A stretch of 64,000 nucleotides of DNA from NCBI GenBank assembly GCA_963966185.1, contig CAWZYM010000362.1, forward strand, positions 287,501 to 351,500, written 5' to 3'. The position numbers and the translations under genes were made by a program. Shown piece by piece: positions 24,201 to 34,543 of this stretch. Every line of letters starts with the position of its first letter. Position 1 is the stretch's first letter. This stretch comes from Rhabditoides inermis (Eukaryota; Nematoda; Chromadorea; Rhabditida; Rhabditidae). The notes beneath the pieces are model-generated. The model saw nothing but the letters and a program-made list of their open reading frames with translations, was not told where the DNA came from and made no database searches.

Positions 24201-25223
24201 ATTGCCTTGTTTATCTCATCCCATTTCGCTCTCCGATATGCCAGGCGGGGCGTCTCTCTCACTGCTTCACCCACTCCGAGTCGCAACCGAAACTCAACTG
24301 GTAAATGATCACAGAGAGAGAAACGCGGCAGCACACTGACATTTTGAAAAAGCGATATGGAATCGGTGAGTACGATATCGAGAGTATGAGCCCTTTGCCC
24401 GACTCGCCTCACCATAGTAGCATGGCGTACCAGCTGACACAGTGAGTGGAGTGAGGCAAAGGCTGCCAAAGAGCGATCAAATGCCTCGGCGGCCTGGAAT
24501 GAATTCCAGTCCACCGAGGGCGCATTGAAATCTCCCTGGATGATATGGAAATGACTATCAGGTAGCAAAAGGTTTTCAAGTTCGGATATGAGAATAGCGC
24601 CGGTAGATTTGATTTGCGAAGTTTTCCCGGGAGTACGGTAAACAGTGATTAATCGCAAAGGTTTTTGAATACGGAAATGTTTAGACGCGAGAATATCCAC
24701 ACATACAAATTCACAAAGACCATTTATGGATTTGGTTGCTATAAGTTTTACAGAGAGAGAAGAGTCACAAAGCAAAAGAACGCCGCCGGAGTCACAAAGC
24801 AAAAGAACGTAGTATCGCTGCACTGACTCGATCAAGTTCACTGATCCCACATCCTGAGGGTTCCACATTTCAGTACAATACTCTAGCTTGCAGCGGAAAT
24901 ACGTTGTGTAAGCGGCGACAAGAACCTTCAAGTCTCTTGTACGATAAACTCTAAAACTACCGTATAGTTCGTACATCAGTTATCAGTTATCTTCACTCAA
25001 ACTGTTTGTCTTTGAATGCATGCATATCGCTTCTCAAATGAGTAAACAAAATGTCAAATCCTCGATTGCAGCCCGCGGCAGTATCATGAAGCACTGGATG
25101 GCGAGGCGCGGACACCAGCTGAGCAGAGCGGCGGCGGAGGCAGAGTTCGACAGGGTCACCGACAACAAGACGGCCAAGGCGGAGGAGTACGAGGACGCGC
25201 GCGAAGCCTGCTTCCCCAAGTAG
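19075..25223 (+). CDS. C2H2-type zinc-finger nuclear protein
   Basis: Seven exons join in phase: 19075-19160, 19761-19835, 19904-19958, 20016-20168, 20956-21042, 21118-21229 and 25072-25223 (TAG), about 239 residues. The N-terminal part (MRVLQELVDLGLDDAITDW) is helical. Exon 4 ends in a basic stretch (GGRRKRKRTRSLAA) that looks like a nuclear localisation signal, and exon 5 opens with an Asp run (NNSDDDDDDDDAPTPKKK). Two Cys/His clusters follow. The first is FKCHSCNKMYTDRGAHTFFH; the second, CEMGFSTRGSIMKHWMARRGH, has the C..GF....I..H......H layout of a C2H2 finger. This suggests a DNA- or RNA-binding role in the nucleus. An alternative start two codons earlier is not an ATG. The ~3.8-kb last intron contains nested LINE copies, and earlier introns hold an (AT)n and a foldback element. 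Confidence 0.7.
19850..19892. repeat. (AT)n microsatellite
   Basis: About 42 bp of AT repeat in intron 2 of the zinc-finger gene, ending 11 bp before the exon 3 acceptor. Confidence 0.9.
20283..20770. mobile_element. foldback (inverted-repeat) element in zinc-finger intron
   Basis: Bases 20,290-20,460 (beginning GTACCACTCTAAATTTCG) are the inverted complement of about 20,590-20,765. About 130 bp of unrelated AT-rich sequence lies between. There is no coding potential. The arms are imperfect, so the insertion is not recent. Confidence 0.75.
21600..24990 (-). mobile_element. 5'-truncated LINE, split by a second LINE
   Basis: The outer element, read on the - strand, starts near 24,976 with the RT C-terminal segment (YGSFRVYRTRDLKVLVAAYT ... 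ESVQRYY). It is interrupted at about 24,809 and resumes at about 22,030 with RICRRAGLFSLTYPQ to its stop near 21,652. The tail region 21,490-21,640 has A/T-rich short repeats. It belongs to the same CR1/jockey-like family as the inner copy but differs at many residues. It is severely 5'-truncated and non-functional. Confidence 0.8.
22028..24809 (-). mobile_element. CR1/jockey-like LINE (EN fragment + full RT)
   Basis: The inner copy, read on the - strand, has part of an apurinic endonuclease domain (HIIQGDFNAPSVDW, TLDIVLTD, CDHLPVEF) and a complete reverse transcriptase. The latter shows NYRPISLTSS, CIYIDFKKAFDTINHSLLF, GVPQGSCLGPILFNVYINDI and the catalytic YADD box (CELYADDLKVSF), ending with KIRRL and a stop at 22,166. 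The 3' end has a (TTA)n tail at 22,030-22,050 (seen as AATAATAATAA on the + strand), typical of CR1-type elements. The endonuclease N-terminus is missing, so it is 5'-truncated. A 21-base direct repeat (24,762-24,782 and 24,789-24,809) marks the 5' junction. The insertion is in frame with the outer element and produces one 936-codon open frame that is a chimera. Confidence 0.85.
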
Positions 25224-26758
25224 CCAGACCACCCCGCCGCAACCTCCCCCCACAAGCGACTGTTCTCTTCCACTCGTGCACTGTCCTGTTACCGTCCTTT
25301 TTCTGTGCCTTCGGCTCTCCGACTCCGCATTTCTGTTTTACCCACTGTGTATTGTTCCCGCGTTTTGTTCTCCCATCTGTACGCGCGTAGAAGGAAGAGT
25401 ATGTATAAGTGTGGCCTCGCCATTTTTCAAGGTGACTGATGATTGTTTATTAGTGTTTTTATGAATTCTGCTTTGTCAACTGTTTTATAAATCATAGACT
25501 GAACGCGGTTTCAGGTTTACTATCGGTGTAAGTGGTTCAGGTTGCAGTCGGTGTAGATTGTTGAGGCTGGTTTGAGAATCTTGTCCTGAATGAATCGGAG
25601 GGTCCGTGTGAAGTCACATGAAAATAGGCATATAAGGAGGGAAGCGAAGAGGTGCAGAGCCTAACCGAAGAGGCTTGAGATGTATGCGACGTGTAGACGC
25701 AATGACGAAAAGACGACTAATGAGAGCTGGGATACTGTAGTTATAAACTGTAACTGGCGTACATCGTACCTCGTGGATGAAGATAAGCAGTCTGCCGTAC
25801 TTAGACATCGGTTGTGCGAAACGCTTTGTGTCAATACTATGTCTGATAGAAAACTGTAACTACAGTATGTCAGATTTACACGCGTCGCCGCGTTTCGTCG
25901 GCTCATCACATCTCGCTTAAACCTAATGGCGAGACAAAATGGACAAAAAAGTCTTTTTTCGCCAGTCTTTTTCAAGATAATGGTGCTAACATCTGTTTGA
26001 ATACCTGTTGTTTCAAATCATTCCGATTTGTCTTGGCAGGTTTGTCGCTGTTTAACGTGGCGGTCGTTTACCGAGACTCGCGAGCAGACTGGCAGTTAAA
26101 GAGCCGTAAGCGTGACTCGTCTTATGAGTCAGTTCTCACCAAACACTTGATTTTCACAATTGCAAAATTGCAAAATTCTAGTTTCATGAAAAATGAAATC
26201 TTGGTCACATATTATATATCATTCAAAGGCAAATTCATTCACGAATCCGAAAAAAAACATTCTCATACGCGACCAAAACATCTCTATACATATGATTTCA
26301 TTATATACGTTATATGTAGCTTTCTCTATGATGCGTTCATGCGTTGTATGTACTGTACTCATAATAGTTCTATGTATGTTTGTACCTTTCTCATAATTCG
26401 CAAATGGCTTATGCGGTTAGTTAGTAGCGGTGCTTCACTTGCAATCATTAGAATGGCTCAGATACTGTAACAAATTCAAAAAACCTTAATTGCGTCATTT
26501 CTAGCAAAAGACACAGTTGAAGCAAAAGTCGCTGAAAAAGTAAAACATTAGCGAACAAATTATAAGTTGTGTGTGTGTGTGTGCAGAGGCTGAAAATCAA
26601 ATTGAATTATATAAGATGCAGATGTTCAATTTGCTCAAATAGCCGCGCTAATAAGTAGTGCTTCACTATTTGACTGAGCCACAATTCCGCTGTGTAATCG
26701 CTATGTTCTCCTCAAGGGTTAGGTAAAAGATTATTTCTGCTATTTACCTATGTTTCAG
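25224..26758. other. intergenic DNA with scattered repeat fragments
   Basis: Bases 25,985-26,065 are a stray copy of part of the membrane-protein gene (compare 3,900-3,985 and 16,080-16,160). Bases 26,320-26,525 match 9,802-10,020. A short (TG)n lies at about 26,568-26,582. The first exon and start codon of the chemoreceptor should lie in this stretch, but I could not identify them. Confidence 0.5.
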
Positions 26759-29700
26759 ATTCTAACGCTCATCATTCAACTGGTTTATGGTATTCCAATG
26801 TTAATCGTTGCAATTGTAGTCACAATAATTATGATTTCCGATTCGAAAATTATGTCGCCTTCTTTTCGACAAATCTCCATATTCACTAACTCCTTTGTAC
26901 GTTGTTTTAACGTTATCAAATTTTGAATAGAAGCCATTCAGAATATTTTCTTCTACTTTCTCGCGTTCTTTCAAACCAAGATTCCACAGCAAATCTGTAT
27001 GAAGTGTATTGGTTACGAATTTATGAAGACAGAACCATTGAAGCCGGTAAGCTTGAATGTTGAATGATTATGAAGTTTCTGGCCACACTCTAACGAAAAC
27101 TTGCTCAGAATAACCCGAACGATAGTGAATTTAAAAAATCCTTTTTGAGGGGTAAATATCCCAAAAAAGAGTGTTCTCCGTAACTCTGACAATTACCCAC
27201 TAAAACACATAAGTTTCAGGTTCTCAAATTTGTGCATTACTTGTACTACAACATTGCGTTTCATATTTTCACATACACTGCGATTTTCGGATTCAATCGC
27301 TTCACACAAGTCTTCATACCATTTCAACACGAAAAGGTAGTGTCGAATGCGTTGTGCTGTGTGGTGCAACACTAACAAACTCGACTCGTAAAGATGGTTC
27401 TTGCTTCTTGTGATACTCTACATAGGTATTTCCCTTTGACTAGTCATTGTGACAGCTGTAGACAGAAACTGTGAACGTGAACTGTTTTTTTTTCTTTCCA
27501 ACATTTTAGTGTATACAGCATAATGTTTTTTGTGACGAGAAATGTTGATCTCGGTGCAAACGAAACATAGTTCCAAATCGGTTGTGCAGTGTGGTGCAAC
27601 ACTTCAGTTCTGGCGCGGTTTCATCTGGCCGGCGATGATCTTCACCATCGTCTTCCCCTTTCCCTGGGCTCATTTCATCCTTTTCGACTCGGAGTTGGGA
27701 TACGACAACATTTCATCGACTTATACGTACATTGAAACGGCCGACAACTTTGTTGTGCGGTCGACTGCGGTGAGATTTCACTGCAATAAGGATGACTTGT
27801 ATTAATTGTACATTAAAGAAGGACTCCGGGGAAAACAACATTAGGGGTCATTATTTACAGAATATCGTGATTTGAACATATCTACATACGAAAGAATTTT
27901 TTTACTCACCAAAATTTGCATAACGAATTTTTTTCGGCAGTACGAATACTATTGACCGTCACTTTGGGCGCAAGATTTTGGCATTTTGCCAGTGCCGCAA
28001 GACCGCCCCCAATCAGCTGGGCAGGCGCAGTCACAGAGACACGAGTTTGCCTCCACGAGACGAGTTCGCGCCTTTTCGGTGATCGATTCTGTGTTTGGCT
28101 GGCACAAAATGAAAGAAGCCGCGCGAGTCACGCACACTCTCCCTCACTGCTGTTGATTTCCCGCGCAAAACCAGGGCTGACCCAGGGACAGAGACACGGT
28201 AGAAAATAGTGAAATTAGTCTCGCCGCGACGACACGCGCCAGTGTGCCACCATTCTGCGCCGGCTGGCACGTTCCCCGGAGTCCTTCTTTAAATACAGTC
28301 ATTACTCTATAGTCTATGAAATATGTGAATTATATAAGTTACCAGCAATCGCAAAAAAAGCGGATTGACTTGATTAAATAAAAATGTCGTCGGAAATAGC
28401 ATTAACAAATTTGGAAGAAAAAAAACATTAAAAAGTAAGAAAGTAAAAAGGAAGTAAATGTAAAACAGTACAAAAAAGTAAAATAATAAATAATAAAGGC
28501 CATGTTTCAGAAAGTCGAAAAGTTCTACTGGCTGCTGAGCTTCGAGACGTTCTACCTGGCTGTTATGATGTTGTTAGCACTTGTATTCCACCTTCTCACT
28601 ATTGTTAAAGTGGGTAGAGCCTCTCTCTCTCCTCTCCTCTTCTCTCCTCTCCTCTCTCTTTTTCTCACTGTCAGAGATGTGGAGAGAGCACTATGCAAGA
28701 TATAACCAAACCCAGGCGCCGTTGGTCCAACAAAGCTGCTAAGCGCACAGCAAGGGCTTACTCGCTGATTCCGACACTCTCTGTTGAAATCTGGAAGTGT
28801 ACCGCCTGCGTACCTTCTTGTTTTGTTTTCGAGACGCGAATAGAACATTGAAAAAAGCAAGCGGGGGCGGCAACGGAGAGTGTCAGCTGATAATTATAGC
28901 AGCACACACAAATGACGAGCATCACTAATAGCACACACGCATTATATCACGGGACTATTAAAATCCGTACTATTGCAGCTCGTGCTCTTACCACGGTGCT
29001 CTTACCACAAGTTTGAGATGAATAGCCTCACAATAAGAAAGCGCGAACTCGATTTTCGCGCGTTTTTCGCGTCTAGTGATGAGTGAAGGTGCGGTCAGTC
29101 TCTTCGAAAGCCATTCGGGAGTGTTTCGAAGGCATAGCGAAGCATTCCGAAGTGTTCGGGGGTATTCGGGACCAATCCGAAAGCAATTCGGTAATGTTCT
29201 GAAGGCGATTCGAAAGGCTATTTCGACGTGTTTCGGGGGCATTCGGGAGTGTTTCGAAGAGACTGACCGGTACTTCAACCGTAGATTGCGACCACACAAA
29301 CTGATGTCGTATTCAGATGGTGTTTCGCCGCCGGCAGAGCGGCGAGTCTGCCGCGCAGACGGAGAAGTCTGCGATCGAAGTGAAGTTGACCTACATCACC
29401 CTCATCACCTTCCTGCCCAGTCTGTGCAACGCTCTGATATGGGTGAGGGTGGTGAGGAATGTGCGGTGTTGTGTGCTGCACCACACTGCACAATCTCGAC
29501 GATTATGTGATCTAGCAACGCTCCGATATGGGTGAGGGTGGTGAGGAATGTGCGGTGTTGTGTGCTGCACCACACTGCACAATCTCGACGAATACGTGAT
29601 CTAGCAACGCGCTCATATGGGTGAGGGTGGTGAGGAATATGCGGTGCTGTGTGCTGCACCACACTGCACAATCTCGACGATTACGTGATCTAGCAACGCG

Positions 29701-30227
29701 CTCATATGGGTGAGAGTGGTGAGGAATGTGTGGTGTTGTGTGCTGCACCACACTGCACGAAACAGGCGAAAAATGTCTTATCGTGCCACCACTCAAATCA
29801 ATTAATTGTGACAATTACTTTTCGCTCACATCAGTGTTGCACAATCCCGCACAATCCCGCACTACAGGTCGGCTTCACTCTCTCCGCCGTGTATAATGCG
29901 GATCCGTTCTGGCGGCGGCTCGGGGAAATTCTGCAGGTGAAATGGCTAGACACAAAAAAACACAATTCCAAACACATATTAGCATGTCTGAACTTGTATG
30001 CTGTATGTTTTATTTACCAGCACATATACATGAGAGGGGGGAGGGGAGGGGAGAGGAGGGGGGAGAGAGAGATAGAGAGAGATAGAGAGAAAGTGAGAGA
30101 AAAAAAGAGTTTCCAGTTGATGATCCCGTTCTTCAATGACATCGTTGGTTTCTCGCAGCCCATACTACTCGTCATCATGTCCAAACAAGTCAACGGCCGG
30201 GTCAAGGCCATATTCGGGGTAGGGAGG

Positions 30228-30266
<39 letters not shown>

Positions 30267-30444
30267 CCTCACCCCTCTTTCCTTCCCTCCCTTCGTCTTC
30301 TGTCTCTCTCTAACCTATTAGGAGAGGCGCTAAGCGCCTCCCGTTTGTTTTACTCCTCTTCAGATCAAGCCGAAGACCAACACCGTGCACGTCTCGTCGT
30401 CGTCCACGTCGCCACTGCAGTCTATCCCCGTCAGCGCGTTGTGA
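26759..30444 (+). CDS. serpentine chemoreceptor, Srg-superfamily-like (5' partial)
   Basis: The exons are 26759-~26900, 26931-27046, 27220-27336, 27608-27769, 28511-28609, 29317-29442, 29868-29936, 30117-30218 and 30364-30444 (TGA), mostly joined at phase 0 after TTTCAG-type acceptors. TM1 contains QLVYGIPMLIVAIVVTIIMI with the YGIP signature of nematode Srg/Srv-type receptors. TM2 follows (AIQNIFFYFLAFF), then TM3 with the conserved FGFNRFTQVFIPFQHEK, TM4 (FIWPAMIFTIVFPFPWAHFI), a second extracellular loop, TM5 (FYLAVMMLLALVFHLLTIV), TM6 (KLTYITLITFLPSLCNALIW), TM7 (FFNDIVGFSQPILLVIM) and a Ser-rich tail. Such receptors sit in the cilia of nematode chemosensory neurons; the ligand is unknown. 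The start codon and first few residues are not identified. The donor of the first listed exon is inferred from phase. About 310 residues are visible. Confidence 0.8.
27816..28289. mobile_element. TA-flanked MITE in chemoreceptor intron
   Basis: 474 bp with terminal inverted repeats AAGAAGGACTCCGGGGAA at both ends and TA on each side, as for Tc1/mariner insertions. It is non-coding. A related element with AAGAAGAACTTCGGGGAAA ends lies at 36,009-36,232. Confidence 0.85.
29094..29272. mobile_element. short TIR element of TTCGAA/ATTCGG words
   Basis: Ends GGTCAGTCTCTTCGAAA and its complement (29,254-29,272) bracket about 140 bp built from degenerate words such as CATTCGGGAGTGTTTCGAAG. It lies 45 bp upstream of the acceptor of the TM6 exon of the chemoreceptor. 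Confidence 0.65.
29428..29762 (+). repeat. 90-bp tandem repeat spanning a 5' splice site
   Basis: Four units of about 90 bp start at 29,431, 29,521, 29,611 and 29,701. The first unit begins inside the TM6 exon (AACGCTCTGATATGG) and includes its GTGAGGG donor. The next three repeat the same exon end and donor within the intron. Confidence 0.9.
30322..30350 (+). repeat. dispersed GC hairpin followed by CGTTTGTTTT
   Basis: GGAGAGGCGC-TAA-GCGCCTCCC is followed by GTTTGTTTTA, in the last intron of the chemoreceptor. Related hairpins are at 172-210, 12,298-12,325, 14,350-14,395, 31,334-31,362, 54,872-54,898 and 61,315-61,340. Confidence 0.75.
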
Positions 30445-33268
30445 ACATCTACAAAAAAAGTATTCCTCCGCGTTCGCAAAAAAACATTTATTAGAAACAT
30501 TTCGCCACATCGACGAATTGATGAATCGCATTCTTACACGGTCGCAATCCACGGTTGCAATCTTCTCCATTGAATTTTCGAATTCGATTGTCACCAACAA
30601 TCTTCCACGATTCGCGGACAATGTAATAATCGCACATCTTTCGAAAGTTTTGATTTTTTGCATACACAGACGTGTTTTCTCTAGCAGACGGTAACCTTTT
30701 TATGCCATCAATATGTGGGCGTTGTTCTCGTGTCGACATACAAGTATCTAGCGTTGTTAGATTGTCATATTTTATTTCGAGAACTATACGCTCTACGTTT
30801 TTTTTTAGCTAATATAGTTTTACGGTAAAGAACGCTAGTGTGCCCTCTGTTTCTTTTTTCTTCTATCGTTCACCGGTTTCGTCGTGTTAGTGAACTAGAA
30901 CATCGTGACATTATTGAAATAAAATTTATTATTCAAACCCGTTTTTTGGTACAGACTCCGAAACAGGTGAAAGGAAACGAAAGTTTTTGATGCATAGAAT
31001 AGTGCGCGCAAAGACTCAGAGAAGTCTCACACAGGGAGTAAAACTGGTACCGTCGTCGTTTTTTTTTCAAATTGGATACAACACGGACGAAATACGATTT
31101 CAATAATAAAGCTTTTCACTCCGTTCGGATCCTCAAACTCGAAGGATTTTCTATTTTCACTTATCTTGTAAAATGGTTAGACGAGAAAACACAATTCCAA
31201 ACACATATTAGCATGTCTTACTGAAGAGAGAGAGAGAAAGAGTTTTTTTTTCGAAAAATATTATTTATGTTTTCGTATTTTTTGTATATGTATGTTCATG
31301 TATATATAATCTGTTCAGTCTCGTTATAGTCATTAGAGAGGGCGCGCCAGCGCCCTCTCGTTTGTACTGGATGTCCCCGCGCGCTAGAATGCTCAAAAAC
31401 GACTTTTCCCGGATGAAGCACTTTTCCTCATTTTGAAGTGATTTCCACTGTTACATTGCATTCACATCTCTATTCGATAGAGTTATAGAAAGTTGTATTG
31501 AGTTTGATTGAATTTGAAGCGAGATACGGAGAGTCCGCATTCGAGTGCGGATTAAGATTGGTGTCGGGCGGGCGGGCGTCGGACAATCGCTTTCGCCCCG
31601 CCCCCTCTGTGTGTGAGTGAGAGAGAGAGAGAGAGATAGGCGAATAGCGGGTGCGCGTCGGTATCCTCGCAGCGAATCGCGAACGTGTATGAAAATGTAA
31701 TTTTGTGAAACAAAACTTAAGAAAAGGACAGATATTATCTTTCAAAAGTACTTCCAAGTAAAAGTAGTTGGTTTGTACTGTTGTCTCAGTTGAGCAAAAG
31801 GACTGACATGTTTTCAATGGAGACATGTGCATACAGGCTCTCAGCATACGCGTTCATTATAATATGGCCGCTTTGCACTGGTATGAGAGAGAGAGAGCCT
31901 GTTGGCACATGTCTCCATTGAAAACATGCCAGTCCTTTTGCTCAACTGAGACAACAGTACAAACCAACTACTTTTACTTGGAAGTACTTTTGAAAGATAT
32001 ATGTTTTGTCATCTGTTTCACCTCTCGAAATCATTTAAATAATACGTGATTCGTGTTTGTGTTTGCAATTTGCAGCGTGTTTTTGTTCGTTTTTGTGAGT
32101 GTTTTTTTCTGCTGCAAACTTTTAAACAGGTGAAACGCGGTTTTTAAATGCCTGCTTATATGAAATATGATTAGCACGCAACTTCTCCAGATATACATAT
32201 GTTATCAACAAGTGCAGAAGTCAGCCCACACACAAACTGAGAAACCGGCGTTTTTATTCGGATACATACAACGGGGGGGCATAAATGTTCTGATTTTACA
32301 CTGTGAGCTTGAGCAAATTACAAGTACAAATGACCACGCTTTTCTGATTGCATAATTACCTATAGTGTGTCCCCCGTTTTGGCGGTAGGCAAACTGGGAA
32401 TCGTCATTATTTTATTATGCACAGGCGCATACATGACTAGTCGAACAGTTGCTATCTAGTTCATTGCGCGCTATCAAAACCGGTAAACCGGTGTCATTTC
32501 TGAAAGAAATTCATGGAAATGATATGCAAAATTACTCATTTGCTACCATCTTCAGGAATCGAGATTGGATGGCGCGATTTAGAAATAACTTCGTTCAAAG
32601 TTGATGAAATCATACAAAACATTTCATGAGAGGTGCATTGATACCATAGCAACAACTCTATGATCTCACTTTGTTAAACTTGGTGTTTATAACAAAATTA
32701 CTTAGTAAAATGTGTATTACTTAGTAAAATGTAGGACCCACTATAATCACGTTACAAGTACAAACAAATATGAATTCTGATACCTGATAATCTAATCAGC
32801 AAACTAACGTTTATAGACAATGAACAAGTTACAAGTACAAACAAACATTATGATAATCTAATAAGCATGTAATGGCAAACAACTATGCATTTCTTCAAAA
32901 GCTTATCAAAAGTCTAAGGGCCCTTACGGGCGTTCAGTTTCTACACACCTAATATTAGCAGGTGTTGTTATTTGTGTTTGAGTCAGTTGTTTTCATCTTG
33001 TTGCGGTGGTGCATGAACCAACCGAACGAAAAAAGTCGTAAAAAAATGGAGAGGCTTCCGATCGAGAAGAACTAAAAAATATGAATTTCAGTGGACAAAA
33101 GAAAAGATTTCAAGCAAGTGGGACAAAAGATCCGCAGTGATCTGATTTTTTGATGATCGATATTGGAGGCAAGCATAGCCGACCGACGAACTAAAAAAAG
33201 AGTTTCAGTAGGCATAAGCGGCGTGAAGAAGCCACATGTTGGTTGCTGTGCCATTGATTGATACTGAT
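30445..33268. other. gene-free repeat-rich DNA
   Basis: No exon chain, RNA gene or polyadenylation site can be assigned with confidence. It includes a GC hairpin at 31,334-31,362 (GAGAGGGCGCGCC and complement), the foldback element at 31,735-32,000, and AT-rich unique-looking DNA from 32,000 to 33,260. Confidence 0.5.
31735..32000. mobile_element. foldback MITE, ~107-bp arms
   Basis: Left arm 31,735-31,842 (ATCTTTCAAAAGTACTTCC onward) and right arm 31,895-32,000 are almost perfect inverted copies with a ~50-bp loop containing (GA)n. The outer sequence is shared with foldbacks at 12,630-12,950 and 57,395-57,893. Confidence 0.9.
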
Positions 33269-33524
33269 CCTGTCCTAACACGTTACTGGAAAATCCATTA
33301 TCCACTGGAAAACTGGATTTTCCAGTTGGATTTTCCATTTTTCCAGTGGAAAAGTGGAAGTCCAGTGACTTGGTTTTCCAGTTTTCCACTGCTGAATTTT
33401 CCATTTTTCCAGTGGAAAATCCAACTGGAAAATCCAGTTTTCCAGTGGATTTTCCAGCTGGAAACTGGATTTTCCAAGTGGATATTGGAATTTCCAGTAA
33501 CGTGTTAGGACAGGATCACTCACA
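33269..33524. repeat. palindromic GGAAAATCCA block
   Basis: The ends carry GATCCTGTCCTAACACGTTA and its complement (33,503-33,522). The ~210 bp between them are short self-complementary words such as GGAAAATCCA, TTTTCCAGT and ACTGGAAAA, so the whole block can fold in many registers. It is non-coding despite open frames. Confidence 0.85.
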
Positions 33525-33702
33525 CCAGCGGTTGCTTTGTCACATTGTTGCCAGTACTTTTTGTTTCCGAAAAGTGGCAATGACACATTGACACACAGAT
33601 GCAGCAGCCTATAGATAAGTCTTCTTTTGTCTATTGAGAAGAGAAAAAAGTGTTTTGTCTTCTAAAAGCGATTTGTGTTTTTATATATACATATGCCTGA
33701 CA

Positions 33703-34543
33703 AGGAGTGTAGTAGGGGCCACACCCTCGGTTTCGTACCAAATTGTTAGAATACATTAGTTAGGACCTTAGCCATCGAATTGTGGTGTCCGAATTTCCTA
33801 AACAAACTATACGTTTCCGGTACGAAAACGTACAGGGCTCGTTTTTCGCGTTCCTCTCACCCTACGCGGCGGTCGAAGACCGAGCCGTTGTGGCCTAGTG
33901 GCGAAAGCGTCTGCCTGACGAAATGACTCTCACGAGTTCGATTCCGCGCACATGCTTTTTGTTTTGCCAACTCATTGGTTGATCATATCGCTGTTCAATT
34001 ACTGGTTAGTGAAGAAAAGAATTGACGAAAGACATGACCGACTCGATGGTTTCTCTTCAAAAAGGACGACTGTCAGGAACAGAGATGATCTCAACTCTAC
34101 ACAATATTCGCACACTATCAAAATACATACGACAGCGTGAAGTAGCTTGACGACGTTCGGGACTTCTCTGACAGAAGACGGTGCAGTTGCGAGCTACTTA
34201 CGGCTGATGCAAATGGCACTACGTCACTACGAGTCAGAAAGTACACAAATTGATCACATAATCTTCAATAAGCCTGATGGCAAAACAAAAAGCATGAGCG
34301 CGGAATCGAACTCGTGAGAGTCATTTCGGCAAGCAGACGCTTTCGCCACTAGGCCACAACGGCTCGGTCTTCGACCGCCGCGTAGGGTGAGAGGAACGCG
34401 AAAAACGAGCCCTGTACGTATTCGTACCGAAAACGTATAGTTCGTTTAGGAAATTCGGACACCATAATTCGATGGCTAGGGTCCTCACTAAGGTATTCTA
34501 TCAATTTGGTATGAATCCGAGGGTGTGGCCTCTACTACACTCC
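33703..34543. mobile_element. foldback element with tRNA-like arms
   Basis: Arms of about 266 bp (33,703-33,968 and 34,278-34,543) are inverted copies with roughly 90 percent identity by eye, separated by about 310 bp. Each arm contains the same tRNA-like segment near its inner end. No transposase or other gene is seen in the loop. Confidence 0.85.
33884..33955 (+). ncRNA. tRNA-like segment in left foldback arm
   Basis: It begins GCCGTTGTGGCCTAGTGG (A-box-like TGGCCTAGTGG) and has a B-box-like GAGTTCGATTCC at the expected distance. The acceptor stem does not pair well, so a tRNA-derived Pol III promoter is more likely than a functional tRNA. The mirror copy on the - strand is at about 34,291-34,362. 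Confidence 0.45.

Noticed and set aside
22166..24976. A single 936-residue host or LINE protein
   Set aside because: The first ~55 residues are the C-terminal RT segment of an older copy; the open frame is a chance in-frame nested insertion.
29428..29762. CRISPR-like spaced repeat
   Set aside because: Four head-to-tail 90-bp units without spacers in a nematode gene intron; no cas genes; a tandem duplication explains it.
33884..34362. Two genuine tRNA genes in inverted orientation
   Set aside because: The acceptor stem is poor and both lie at the same place in mirror-image transposon arms, so a tRNA-derived repeat is more likely.
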